Assembly (NCBI RefSeq): GCF_001665685.1
Contig: NZ_LZTB01000046.1
Span: 1 to 64,000, forward strand
From: Mycobacterium sp. 852013-50091_SCH5140682
GTDB lineage: Bacteria > Actinomycetota > Actinomycetes > Mycobacteriales > Mycobacteriaceae
Direction of reading: 5' to 3'
DNA: 64,000 bases
The translations under genes were made by a program, and so were the position numbers. Of this stretch, positions 40,293-48,281 are shown piece after piece. The notes under the pieces are model-generated. The model ran no database searches, was not told the DNA's origin, and was given only the letters and a program-made list of their open reading frames with translations. Numbering within the stretch: position 1 is the stretch's first letter; each line of letters opens with the position of its first letter.

Positions 40293-41794
40293 CCGTGCAT
40301 CCGGAAGTCGTCGCCAAGTATCTGTCCACCCTGCCCGAGGACGACGACCACCCGTACCGCACCGGGCCGTGGCGGCCGCAGACCACCGAGTGGAACGCCG
40401 ACGATCTGCCGGTCGGCCAGGGTGAGATCCCTGCCGACCTCGACGGTGTCTATCTGCGCAACACCGAGAATCCACTACACCCCGCGTTCAAGGTGTATCA
40501 CCCGTTCGACGGTGACGGCATGCTGCACATCGTCGGGTTCCGCGACGGAAAGGCGTTCTACCGCAACAGGTTCATCCGCACCGACGGCTTCCTTGCCGAG
40601 AACGATGCAGGCGGACCGCTGTGGCCGGGCATCGCCGAACCCGTCAACCTTGCGCAACGTGACCACGGCTGGGGCGCACGCACTTTGATGAAGGATGCGT
40701 CGAGCACCGATGTCACCGTGCACCGCGGCGTCGCCCTGAGCAGCTTCTACCAATGCGGGGACCTATACCGCATCGACCCGTGCACGGGCGACATGCTCGG
40801 GAAAGAGGACTGGGCGGGCAGGTTCCCGAGAGATCTCGGCGTGTCGGCGCATCCCAAGGTCGACGACCGCACCGGCGAACTGCTGTTCTTCAACTACGGC
40901 AAGCAGGCGCCGTACATGCACTACGGCGTGGTCGACGACACCAACCGCATGGTGCACTACGTCGACGTCGAACTGCCCGGCCCACGCCTGCCGCACGATA
41001 TGGCATTCACCGAAAACTACGTGATCCTCAACGACTTTCCGCTGTTCTGGGACGCCGAACTGCTCAAGCTCAACGCTCACGTCCCGCGTCTGCACCGGGA
41101 CCTACCGTCACGGTTCGCCATCCTCCCGCGCCGCGGTCAGCCCGGCCAGATCAGGTGGTTCGAGGCTGATCCCACCTACGTCCTGCACTTCACCAACGCC
41201 TTCGAGGACGGCGACGACATCGTGCTCGACGGGTTCTTCCAAGGCTCGCCCGAGCCCACCGACGACGGGATCGACCATGGGATGAGCCCGCGCTGGCAGC
41301 GGTTCTTCCGGTACCTGTCCCTCGACGGTATGCAGACCCGCTTGCACCGGTGGCGGTTCAACATGGTCACCGGCACCACCCGCGAAGAGCAATTGTCCGA
41401 CAGCCTCACCGAATTCGGCATGATCAACCCCGAATACGCCGGACGCGACTACCGCTACACCTACGCGGCCACCGGCAAGCCGGGCTGGTTCCTGTTCGAC
41501 GGGCTCGTCCGTCACGACCTGCACACCGGATCCGAGGAGCGGTTCGCCTTCGAGGACGGCGTGTACGGCAGCGAGACGGCGATGGCCCCACGCCCGGGCG
41601 GGGCCGGTGAAGATGACGGCTACCTGGTGACCATCACCACCGACATGAACGCCGACGCGTCCTACTGCCTGGTGTTCGACGCGGCCCGGGTGGCCGACGG
41701 GCCGCTGTGCAAACTTGCTCTCCCGGAACGGGTTTCCAGCGGCACCCACAGCACCTGGGCATCGGGTAGCGAGCTGCGCCGGTGGCGGATCTAG
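40289..41794 (+). CDS. Carotenoid oxygenase family dioxygenase
   Basis: This is a 501-residue non-haem Fe(II) beta-propeller dioxygenase of the RPE65/CCD family, which cleaves an alkene bond of carotenoids, retinoids or phenylpropenes/stilbenes. Family text is clear: NADDLPVGQGEIPADLDGVYLRNTENPLHP, YHPFDGDGMLHIVGF, SAHPKVDDRTGELLFFNYG, PHDMAFTENYVILNDFPLFWD and VLHFTNAFEDGDDIVLDGF. The four iron histidines are probably those in SAHPK, PHDMAF, LHFTNA and the C-terminal THSTW. Coupling with a thiolase-like enzyme points to degradation of a side-chain-bearing aromatic or isoprenoid; that is inference. Confidence 0.93.
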   Translation: MTVHPEVVAKYLSTLPEDDDHPYRTGPWRPQTTEWNADDLPVGQGEIPADLDGVYLRNTENPLHPAFKVYHPFDGDGMLHIVGFRDGKAFYRNRFIRTDGFLAENDAGGPLWPGIAEPVNLAQRDHGWGARTLMKDASSTDVTVHRGVALSSFYQCGDLYRIDPCTGDMLGKEDWAGRFPRDLGVSAHPKVDDRTGELLFFNYGKQAPYMHYGVVDDTNRMVHYVDVELPGPRLPHDMAFTENYVILNDFPLFWDAELLKLNAHVPRLHRDLPSRFAILPRRGQPGQIRWFEADPTYVLHFTNAFEDGDDIVLDGFFQGSPEPTDDGIDHGMSPRWQRFFRYLSLDGMQTRLHRWRFNMVTGTTREEQLSDSLTEFGMINPEYAGRDYRYTYAATGKPGWFLFDGLVRHDLHTGSEERFAFEDGVYGSETAMAPRPGGAGEDDGYLVTITTDMNADASYCLVFDAARVADGPLCKLALPERVSSGTHSTWASGSELRRWRI

Positions 41795-42688
41795 GTGCAG
41801 CCCAATGCCGTCGGCCGCATGCTCGGCCTCCTCGGTGACGAATGGACTCTGCTGGTCGCACAGCAGGCGCTGCTCGGAGCCACCCGCTACACCGAGTTCA
41901 TGGCGCGGCTGCCGATCTCCAACTCGGTGCTCACGCGCCGACTGGCCACGATGACACGTGAGGGCCTGCTGGAACGCCACGAATACCAGCAGAACCCGTC
42001 ACGGTTCGAGTACCGGCTGACCACGCGCGGCTGGTCGCTGTGGCCGGTGCTGGTGTCCATCTGGGAGTGGGAACGCCGATGGGTGCCCGAGCACACCGAA
42101 ACGCTGCCTGCCATGTATCACCACGGCTGCGGCGCCGCGTGTTCTCCCGTGCTCACCTGCCGCGACTGCGGGGCGCCGGCGAACGAGAAAACCCTTACCG
42201 TGCAATGGGGTCCGAGCGGATCCTGGCGGCGGTCCATCCCCGTCGAAACCACCCGCAGGCGCACCCACACCGACCGGGCCCCGGGTCAGCCCGACCTGTT
42301 CCCGCAGACGATGAGCATCCTGGGCAACCGATGGTCGTTCGCCATCCTGGTCGCGAGCTTCGTCGGCACCAGCCGGTTCAGCACATACCAAGAGCTGCTC
42401 GGCCCGCCACCGGGATCACTGACCGATCGGCTGCAGATCCTCACCGCCTACGGCGTGCTGGAAACCGGCGACGGGCGCTACCGACTCACCGAGAAGGGCC
42501 GGGCGGTACTGCCGATCCTGCTCACCGCACTGGACTGGGCGCAGCGTTGGTACACCGTACCCGAAGGCCCCGCAGTGTTGTTGACCCACACCAGCTGCGG
42601 CGCCGGGTTCACCACCATGTTGACGTGCGACCACTGCGGAGAACCGTTGCGGGTGGGGGCTATCGGGGTCGGTCAGCCCGCGCGCTGA
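41795..42688 (+). CDS. Double HxlR-type winged-helix regulator
   Basis: This 297-residue protein contains two complete HxlR/DUF24 winged-helix domains in one chain. The first is MLGLLGDEWTLLVAQQALLGATRYTEFMARLPISNSVLTRRLATMTREGLLER and the second, from about residue 172, is MSILGNRWSFAILVASFVGTSRFSTYQELLGPPPGSLTDRLQILTAYGVLE. Each is followed by a cysteine pair (CRDCGA and CDHCGE) preceded by another Cys (GCGAAC; SCGAGF), so two zinc-ribbon-like knots are possible. It begins at GTG 41795 right after the oxygenase stop and is the last gene of the operon, probably its regulator. HxlR proteins normally dimerise through this domain; here one polypeptide supplies both. Confidence 0.9.
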   Translation: MQPNAVGRMLGLLGDEWTLLVAQQALLGATRYTEFMARLPISNSVLTRRLATMTREGLLERHEYQQNPSRFEYRLTTRGWSLWPVLVSIWEWERRWVPEHTETLPAMYHHGCGAACSPVLTCRDCGAPANEKTLTVQWGPSGSWRRSIPVETTRRRTHTDRAPGQPDLFPQTMSILGNRWSFAILVASFVGTSRFSTYQELLGPPPGSLTDRLQILTAYGVLETGDGRYRLTEKGRAVLPILLTALDWAQRWYTVPEGPAVLLTHTSCGAGFTTMLTCDHCGEPLRVGAIGVGQPAR

Positions 42689-43272
42689 GCGAGCCGGAAC
42701 TTCAGGTTGTTGCGCGCCGCGGGCCACTCGGTGTCGAGGATCGAATACACCACGGTGTCGCGCCGCGAGCCGTCGGCCGCGATCTGGTGGCTGCGCAGTA
42801 CGCCGTCCAGCTTGGCGCCCAACCGCTCGATCGCGGCCCGGCTGGCGAAGTTGAAGAAGTGGGTGCGGAATTCCACTGCCACGCAGTTCAACTCGTCAAA
42901 GGCGTGGCCGAGCATCAGCAGTTTCGTCTCGGCATTGACGCCGGTGCGCCGGACATCCCGCACGTACCAGGTGTGGCCGATCTCGAGCCTACGGTTGGGC
43001 CCGTCTACATGCAGATAGCTCGAGGAACCCACGAGTTTGCCGTCGAGGGTGCGGATGACGAAGCTCACCCCGTGGTCGGCGGCGCGTAATTCGAGCATGC
43101 GCTCGACCCACTGCTCGGCCCCACCGGGGGCCGGGGTCATGGTGTACCAAAGGGAGCCCAGCTCACCGTCGGCCGCGGCGGCGTCGATCTCGGGGATGTG
43201 CGCGCGGGTGAGCGGTTCCAGCCGCACCCACTGCTGCCCGGCCAGTTCCACGGGTTTGACGAATTCGCTCAT
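42673..43272 (-). CDS. GNAT family N-acetyltransferase (RimJ/RimL-like)
   Basis: This is a 199-residue acetyl-CoA-dependent acetyltransferase. The pattern VRLEPLTRAHIPEIDAAAADGELGSLWYT is the N-terminal strand-helix of the RimJ/RimL group. EIGHTWYVRDVRRTGVNAETKLLMLGHAFDELNCVAVEFRTHFFNFASRAAIERLGAKLDGVLRSH holds the acetyl-CoA loop region and the hallmark N-x-x-S-x-x-x-I-x-x-L-G-F-like segment. The target (a protein N-terminus or small molecule) is unknown. Its start overlaps the stop of the next upstream gene (ATGA), and it converges with the HxlR gene with a 16-nt overlap. Confidence 0.9.
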   Translation of the reverse strand: MSEFVKPVELAGQQWVRLEPLTRAHIPEIDAAAADGELGSLWYTMTPAPGGAEQWVERMLELRAADHGVSFVIRTLDGKLVGSSSYLHVDGPNRRLEIGHTWYVRDVRRTGVNAETKLLMLGHAFDELNCVAVEFRTHFFNFASRAAIERLGAKLDGVLRSHQIAADGSRRDTVVYSILDTEWPAARNNLKFRLAQRAG

Positions 43273-43688
43273 GACCGCCCCAACGTCGACAGCAACGCCC
43301 ACACCGAACACACCGCGGCGCCCACAGCCAGTCCCCCTCCGACGTAGAGGCCATAACCCGCCGCGACCGGCGGCTTGACGTTGAGGGTGTAGTACCACAC
43401 CGTCAGCCCGATCAGCAGCAACGAAACCAGCAGCGCCGCAGCCGATGCCATCCGCTCGGAGAGACCACGCCCGGCCATCGCGCCCGCCACGATCAGCATC
43501 GAGCCGAGCAACACGATCAGCTGTCCCGCGCCGAAGCCCCGGTGCAACACGATGCTGCCGACCGCTCCGCCGATCGCGTTGGCCCGTCCACCGCCGTTGG
43601 CGCTCGTGGTCAACCAGGGCAGCCACGCGACCACCACCAGGACGGCGGCGCACAGAGCCACCAGCCAACCTGGACGCAGACGCACCAT
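43269..43688 (-). CDS. Hypothetical four-helix membrane protein
   Basis: This is a 139-residue membrane protein with four hydrophobic segments: WLVALCAAVLVVVAWLPWL, GQLIVLLGSMLIVAGAMAG, ASAAALLVSLLLIGLTVWYY and GLYVGGGLAVGAAVCSVWALL. It resembles small actinobacterial membrane proteins of unknown function. The ATG at 43688 gives a compact start in the first helix. It is translationally coupled to the GNAT gene by ATGA and is divergent from the cupin gene, with 19 bp between start codons. Confidence 0.83.
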   Translation of the reverse strand: MVRLRPGWLVALCAAVLVVVAWLPWLTTSANGGGRANAIGGAVGSIVLHRGFGAGQLIVLLGSMLIVAGAMAGRGLSERMASAAALLVSLLLIGLTVWYYTLNVKPPVAAGYGLYVGGGLAVGAAVCSVWALLSTLGRS

Positions 43689-43707
43689 AGCGACGAGACT
43701 ATCGGGT

Positions 43708-44160
43708 GTGACGTCGCTACCGGACTGGGCCCGCACGCTCGATCTCTCGCCGCACCCAGAGGGCGGTTGGTACCGCGAAACCTGGCGCAGCGACCTGACC
43801 GTGAGTGAAGCCGCGCTGCCCCCGGGCTATACCGGCCCGCGCAGCGCGGGTACCGCGATCCTGTTCCTGCTCATGCCCGGGCAGCAATCGGCCTGGCATA
43901 CGGTGCGCAGTGCCGAGCTGTGGTTCCATCACCGCGGCAGCCCGCTTGCGCTGGAAATCGGCGCCGAACAGGGCGACGCGGCCACCCACGTGCTCGGCCC
44001 CGACATCACGGCCCGGCAGCATCCCCAGTTGCTGGTGCCGCCGGGCCACTGGCAGCGGGCGCGGCCGCTCGATGACGAACCGGCCCTGGTCAGTTGCGTA
44101 GTGGTGCCGGGCTTCGACTTCGCCGACTTCGCGCTCAGCCCGGCAGAGACGTCAGATTGA
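43708..44160 (+). CDS. Cupin (DUF985 family) protein
   Basis: This is a 150-residue single-domain cupin. SPHPEGGWYRETWRSD and SAGTAILFLLMPGQQSAWHTVRSAELWFHHRGSPLALEI match DUF985 proteins related to YML079w. WHTVRSAELWFHH carries the histidines and glutamate of a metal or ligand pocket, and VPPGHWQRARPL is the second cupin motif. The biochemical role is unknown; related folds include sugar epimerases. It starts at GTG 43708 and converges with the VOC gene with a 26-nt overlap. Confidence 0.88.
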   Translation: MTSLPDWARTLDLSPHPEGGWYRETWRSDLTVSEAALPPGYTGPRSAGTAILFLLMPGQQSAWHTVRSAELWFHHRGSPLALEIGAEQGDAATHVLGPDITARQHPQLLVPPGHWQRARPLDDEPALVSCVVVPGFDFADFALSPAETSD

Positions 44161-44908
44161 ACGCCGCACCGGTCGGGTCCGTCACCGCGGCGAGCCGGCC
44201 GTAGGGAGTGTCCTCGGCCGGCCGCACGACGGAACCGCCGTTCTCCACGATCAATTCAATCGTCTTGTCCACGTCGTCGGAACCGAAGAACACCGTCCAC
44301 GTCGCCGGCACCCCCTCAGGCAGGAACGCGCTGCCATCCATCACCCCGAGTGCCGGAACACCGTTGAACGAGGCTGTGCTGTAGCGGAATTCGTCGGTGT
44401 CCGACACCGTGTCGATGTTCCAGCCGAACACCGTGCGGTAGAAGTCCAGCGAGCCGGCGTAGTCGCGGGTGGTCAACTGGAAGTAGGCGGGCGCGCCCGC
44501 TTCGTCGGCGGCCTCGTAGCCGTCGTGGCCCGCCGGTTGCCACAGCCCGAAGAACCCACAGCCTGGGTCGCTGAGCAACGCCATCCGTCCCTTGTCCGGG
44601 ATATCCATCGTCGCGACACAACTCTGGCCGCCGGCCGCTACAGCCGCGGCGACAGTGGCATCGGCGTCGGCGGTGTGCAGGTAGGTGGTCCACGCGTCCG
44701 GCGCGTTCCACTGCGGGTCGTTGCGCATGAGGCCGGCGACCGGCCGGCCACCGACGGCCGCGTTCACATAGCCGCCGTACTCGGGACCTGCGGTTTCGAA
44801 GGTCCAGCCGAACACCGCCCCGTAGAACTGCTGCGCGCGCTCGACGTCGGAGGTGGTCAGGTCGATCCAGATGGGTGCGCCCAGCGGCGCACGCTCACGG
44901 GTAGCCAC
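44135..44908 (-). CDS. Tandem VOC/glyoxalase protein (CFP30B/Rv0577-like)
   Basis: This is a 257-residue protein of two VOC modules. The first is APIWIDLTTSDVERAQQFYGAVFGWTFETAGPEYGGYVNAAVGGRPVAG, with GRMALLSDPGCGFFGLWQP at its end. The second is AYFQLTTRDYAGSLDFYRTVFGWNIDTVSDTDEFRY, ending GRLAAVTDPTGAAFNLTSLPG. The arrangement and end motifs match the mycobacterial culture-filtrate protein CFP30B (Rv0577), reported to respond to methylglyoxal-type stress (from memory). It is the last minus-strand gene behind the dehydrogenase complex operon, 88 bp after E2, so co-transcription is possible but not certain. Confidence 0.9.
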   Translation of the reverse strand: MATRERAPLGAPIWIDLTTSDVERAQQFYGAVFGWTFETAGPEYGGYVNAAVGGRPVAGLMRNDPQWNAPDAWTTYLHTADADATVAAAVAAGGQSCVATMDIPDKGRMALLSDPGCGFFGLWQPAGHDGYEAADEAGAPAYFQLTTRDYAGSLDFYRTVFGWNIDTVSDTDEFRYSTASFNGVPALGVMDGSAFLPEGVPATWTVFFGSDDVDKTIELIVENGGSVVRPAEDTPYGRLAAVTDPTGAAFNLTSLPG

Positions 44909-44996
44909 GATGGTGTCTCCTTCACGGTGATCAAACGGTCACCGGTACAGACTGCCCGAGGCGCAAGAACTCATCGGAGCTGCTCGCAGGTGGGCG

Positions 44997-46190
44997 TCAG
45001 GTCACGATGCGCAGCGGGTTCTCCAGGAGTGCCGTCAGGTCACGCAGGAAGATCGCCCCGGTGGCGCCGTCGATTGCGCGGTGATCAGCCGACAGCGTCA
45101 GCCGCAGAATCTTGCGAGCCGCCACCTCGCCGTCGATCAGGCGCAGTTCGTCGGCCGCTGCCCCCACCGCGAGGATCGCGGCCTCCGGCGGGTTGATCAC
45201 CGCGGCGAACTGCTCGATGCCGTACATCCCGAGGTTCGAGATGGTGAAGGTGCCGCCGGACATCTCGTCAGCCCGCAGCTTCCCGATGCGGGCTCGCCCG
45301 GCCATCTCCTTGGTCTCGGTGGCGATCTGCGACACGGTCTTACGGTCGGCGTCGCGCACGACCGGAACCACCAGGCCCGCGTCGACGGCGACCGCGACTC
45401 CGATGTGTACCCCGCGATGCCGCAGCAGAGTGTCGCCGCCGAATGACACGTTGACGCCGGGATTGCCGCGAAGCGCTGACGCGCCGGCACGGACGATGAA
45501 GTCGTTGACACTGACCTTGGGGCCACCGCCGGCCTGCAGGCTGTCGTTGACGGTCTTACGGAAGCCCAGCAGGTCGGTGACGTCGACGGCTGCGGTCAGA
45601 TAGAAGTGCGGGGCGTTCTGTTTGCTCTCGGTCAGGCGTTTGGCGGCGACGCGCTGCAGTGTGGTCAGCGGCACCTCATCTGCGTCAGGGTTCGCCGGAA
45701 GGCTTGGGGTAACGGGCGTTTCGTCGCGTCTGGCGGCGGCGTCGACGTCCTTGCGGATGATCCGGCCGCCGGGGCCGCTGCCGTTCACGGTGGCCAGGTC
45801 GACGCCGTTGGCGTCGGCCACCTTGCGGGCCAGCGGTGACGCCTTGGGCCGGTCGGACCGCACGGCCGGGGCGGAATGCTTTGGCGCGGCAACGGGTTCG
45901 GGTTCGGGTTGCGGCGCGGTCGGCGAGACCGCTTGCGGCGCCGCGGACGTGCCACTGCCGTCGCCGATGACCGCGATCGGCACACCGATCGGCACCCGGT
46001 CCCCCTCGCCGGCGAGCATGTGCTCGAGGATGCCCGCGTCGTAGGCCTCGAGCTCCATGATGGCCTTGTCGGTTTCGATCTCGGCGAGCACTTCGCCGCG
46101 CTCGACTCGGTCACCGATCTTCTTGTGCCACGCGATGATTACGCCGTCCTCCATGGTGTCGGAGAGGCGGGGCATGGTGATTTCAGGCAC
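44997..46190 (-). CDS. Dihydrolipoamide acyltransferase (E2) of a 2-oxoacid dehydrogenase complex
   Basis: This is a 397-residue E2 core enzyme. Residues 1-75 are one lipoyl domain with lipoylated K42 in ETDKAIMEL. A Pro/Ala linker leads to the peripheral-subunit-binding domain (ASPLARKVADANGVDLATVNGSGPGGRIIRKDV, about 115-150). The catalytic acyltransferase domain ends with SADHRAIDGATGA, with the HxxxDG motif intact. It transfers the acyl group from E1 to CoA. The gene is third after E3-E1alpha-E1beta, 20 bp behind E1beta. Pyruvate or acetoin is the likeliest substrate. Confidence 0.94.
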   Translation of the reverse strand: MPEITMPRLSDTMEDGVIIAWHKKIGDRVERGEVLAEIETDKAIMELEAYDAGILEHMLAGEGDRVPIGVPIAVIGDGSGTSAAPQAVSPTAPQPEPEPVAAPKHSAPAVRSDRPKASPLARKVADANGVDLATVNGSGPGGRIIRKDVDAAARRDETPVTPSLPANPDADEVPLTTLQRVAAKRLTESKQNAPHFYLTAAVDVTDLLGFRKTVNDSLQAGGGPKVSVNDFIVRAGASALRGNPGVNVSFGGDTLLRHRGVHIGVAVAVDAGLVVPVVRDADRKTVSQIATETKEMAGRARIGKLRADEMSGGTFTISNLGMYGIEQFAAVINPPEAAILAVGAAADELRLIDGEVAARKILRLTLSADHRAIDGATGAIFLRDLTALLENPLRIVT

Positions 46191-46210
46191 GTGTGGTCCT
46201 CAAGTTCTGA

Positions 46211-47203
46211 TCAGAGCCGGCCGACGGCGGCCAGTGTTTCGCGGGCTGCGGCGTAGAGAGATTCGGCCGAGGGCAGGGCGGCCTGCTCGAGTGGTTTGGC
46301 ATAGGGCAGCGGGACTTCGGCGGCGGCGACGCGACGCACGGGGGCGTCGAGGTAGTCGAAGGCACCATCTGAGATAGTGGCTGCGACCTCGGCGCCGATG
46401 CCGTAGGTGAGCCAGTCGTCTTCGGCGATGACAGCGCATCCGGTCTTGCGGACCGACTCCACCACGGTGTCCCGGTCGAGCGGACGCAAGCTGCGCAGGT
46501 CGATGACCTCGGCGTCGATACCGTCGTCGTCGTGCAGCCGCCGCGCGACCTGCGTTGCCACAGCGGCCATTCGGGAGTAGCCGATGAGGGTGATATCGGT
46601 GCCGTCCCGGCGCACCGCGGCCTTGCCGATCTCGGCGGGCTCCAGGTCCGCGGGCACTTCACCCTTGGTGTTGTAGAGCGCGAGGTTCTCCAGGAACAGC
46701 ACCGGATCGTCATCGCGGATCGCGGCACGCATGAGCGCTCGGGCATCGGCCGGGGTGCTCGGCGCGACGACCTTGAGTCCCGGCACGAACGCGTAGTAGA
46801 GCTCGATGTTCTGCGAATGCGTTGCGCCGAGCTGTTGCCCACCGCCGCCGGGCGTGCGGATCACCATGGGCACACTGGTCTGGCCGCCGAACATGCCGTA
46901 GATCTTGGCGGCGTGGTTGACGATCTGATCGAGCGCGAGCAGCGAGAAGTTGATCGTCATGATCTCGACGACGGGCCGCAGCCCGAGCATGGCCGCGCCC
47001 ACTGCGGCGCCGACGAAACCCTCTTCGGCGATCGGAGTATCGCGCACCCGCTTCTCACCGAACTCGGCGAGCAACCCGGCGGTGATCTTGTAGGAGCCCT
47101 CGAAAACCCCGATCTCCTCACCGATCAGGAACACCGAGTCGTCGCGGTGCATCTCCTCACGCAGAGTTTCGCGCAGCGCTTCACGATAACTGATGACAGG
47201 CAC
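46211..47203 (-). CDS. 2-oxoacid dehydrogenase E1 beta subunit
   Basis: This is a 330-residue transketolase-like pyrimidine-domain subunit that pairs with E1alpha to decarboxylate the 2-oxoacid (or cleave acetoin) on thiamine diphosphate. Typical text is YREALRETLREEMHRDDSVFLIGEEIGVFEGSYKITAGLLAEFGEKRVRDTPIAEEGFVGAAVGAAMLGLRPVVEIM; the Glu of PIAEEGF is the thiamine-activating residue. The C-terminal transketolase domain (IDLRSLRPLDRDTVVESVRKTG) is complete. It lies 30 bp after E1alpha. Confidence 0.95.
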   Translation of the reverse strand: MPVISYREALRETLREEMHRDDSVFLIGEEIGVFEGSYKITAGLLAEFGEKRVRDTPIAEEGFVGAAVGAAMLGLRPVVEIMTINFSLLALDQIVNHAAKIYGMFGGQTSVPMVIRTPGGGGQQLGATHSQNIELYYAFVPGLKVVAPSTPADARALMRAAIRDDDPVLFLENLALYNTKGEVPADLEPAEIGKAAVRRDGTDITLIGYSRMAAVATQVARRLHDDDGIDAEVIDLRSLRPLDRDTVVESVRKTGCAVIAEDDWLTYGIGAEVAATISDGAFDYLDAPVRRVAAAEVPLPYAKPLEQAALPSAESLYAAARETLAAVGRL

Positions 47204-47233
47204 CAGGATTTCCCTTCTTGCGGAGAATGCGAC

Positions 47234-48271
47234 TCAGAACACCGGGTCTGCAGGCAGTCGGCGCGACTCCCCCGGTACCGGGGTGGCATAGGTGTAGTCG
47301 AAGAGCGTGGCGGGATCGGGATGCGGGCTGGCATCGGCGTAAGCCACTGCGGCATCGGCCTCTTCCTGTGCCGAGTGCTCCAGCGCCGCTGCGCCGTCCT
47401 CATCGAACGCGCCCACCCGCAGCAGGGTGGCCTTGAACAGGGTCAACGGATCCGCGTCTTGCGCTGCGGAGACATCGGTTTCGCTGCGGTACTTCGCCGG
47501 GTCGACGACGGAGTGTCCACGCAACCGATGGCTGACCGCCTCCAGCAGCGCCGGTTTGCCTTCGGTGCGAGCGGCTTCGACCAACCGGCGCGCGGTATCG
47601 CGCACCGCGAGCACATCGGTGCCGTCGACGCGCTCCCCGACCATGCGGTACGCGGCGGCACGCTTGTACAGCTCGGGTTCGGCGGACGCCTTCTCGACGG
47701 TGGTGCCCATGCCGAGGTTGTTGTTGATCACCACGAACACCACGGGCAGCCGCCACAGCGCGGCGATGTTGAGCGACTCGTGGAAAGCGCCGATATTCGT
47801 GGTGCCGTCACCCATCTGGCACATCACCACGTCGTCGCCGCCACGGTAGTCGATCGCCAGCGCGGCCCCGACAGCCAGCGGAAGTTGGCCTCCCACAATG
47901 CCGTAGCCACCGAGCATCCGAGTCTCGGTGTCATACATGTGCATCGACCCGCCCCAGCCCTTGGAGACACCGGTGCTGCGGCCGTACAGTTCGGCCATGA
48001 CCCGCTTGGGGTCGATGCCCTTGGCGATCGCGTAACCGTGTTCGCGGTAGTTGGTGAACAGGTAGTCGGTGGGCCGCAGGGCGGCCATGAGGCCCACCAC
48101 CGTCGCTTCCTCACCGAGATTGAGGTGGCAGTACCCACCCACCTTGGCCTGCGTGTAGCCCTGCGCGGCCCGCTCCTCGAAGCGCCGGATCAACACCATC
48201 TGGCGGTAGTAGGCACACAGGGTGTTGAGGTCTTCTCCGGCGAGGGCGGGCCGGTCGATCGTGTCCGTCAT
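47234..48271 (-). CDS. 2-oxoacid dehydrogenase E1 alpha subunit (pyruvate/acetoin type)
   Basis: This is a 345-residue E1alpha. YRQMVLIRRFEERAAQGYTQAKVGGYCHLNLGEEA is the N-terminal core, and GWGGSMHMYDTETRMLGGYGIVGGQLPLAVGAALA is diagnostic of the pyruvate/acetoin branch. The thiamine-diphosphate motif runs from GDGTTNIGAFHESLNIAALW to VVINNN. The phosphorylation-loop-like HRLRGHSVVDPAKYRSETD is present. The ATG at 48271 is chosen; it lies 10 bp after the E3 stop. Separation of pyruvate from acetoin or branched-chain substrates cannot be done by eye. Confidence 0.94.
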   Translation of the reverse strand: MTDTIDRPALAGEDLNTLCAYYRQMVLIRRFEERAAQGYTQAKVGGYCHLNLGEEATVVGLMAALRPTDYLFTNYREHGYAIAKGIDPKRVMAELYGRSTGVSKGWGGSMHMYDTETRMLGGYGIVGGQLPLAVGAALAIDYRGGDDVVMCQMGDGTTNIGAFHESLNIAALWRLPVVFVVINNNLGMGTTVEKASAEPELYKRAAAYRMVGERVDGTDVLAVRDTARRLVEAARTEGKPALLEAVSHRLRGHSVVDPAKYRSETDVSAAQDADPLTLFKATLLRVGAFDEDGAAALEHSAQEEADAAVAYADASPHPDPATLFDYTYATPVPGESRRLPADPVF

Positions 48272-48281
48272 GCAGAACTCC

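Noticed and set aside
44915..44960. Weak inverted repeat CGGTGA/TCACCG before the VOC gene
   Set aside because: Only 6 bp per arm in a GC-rich background, with no second copy; too weak to call an operator.
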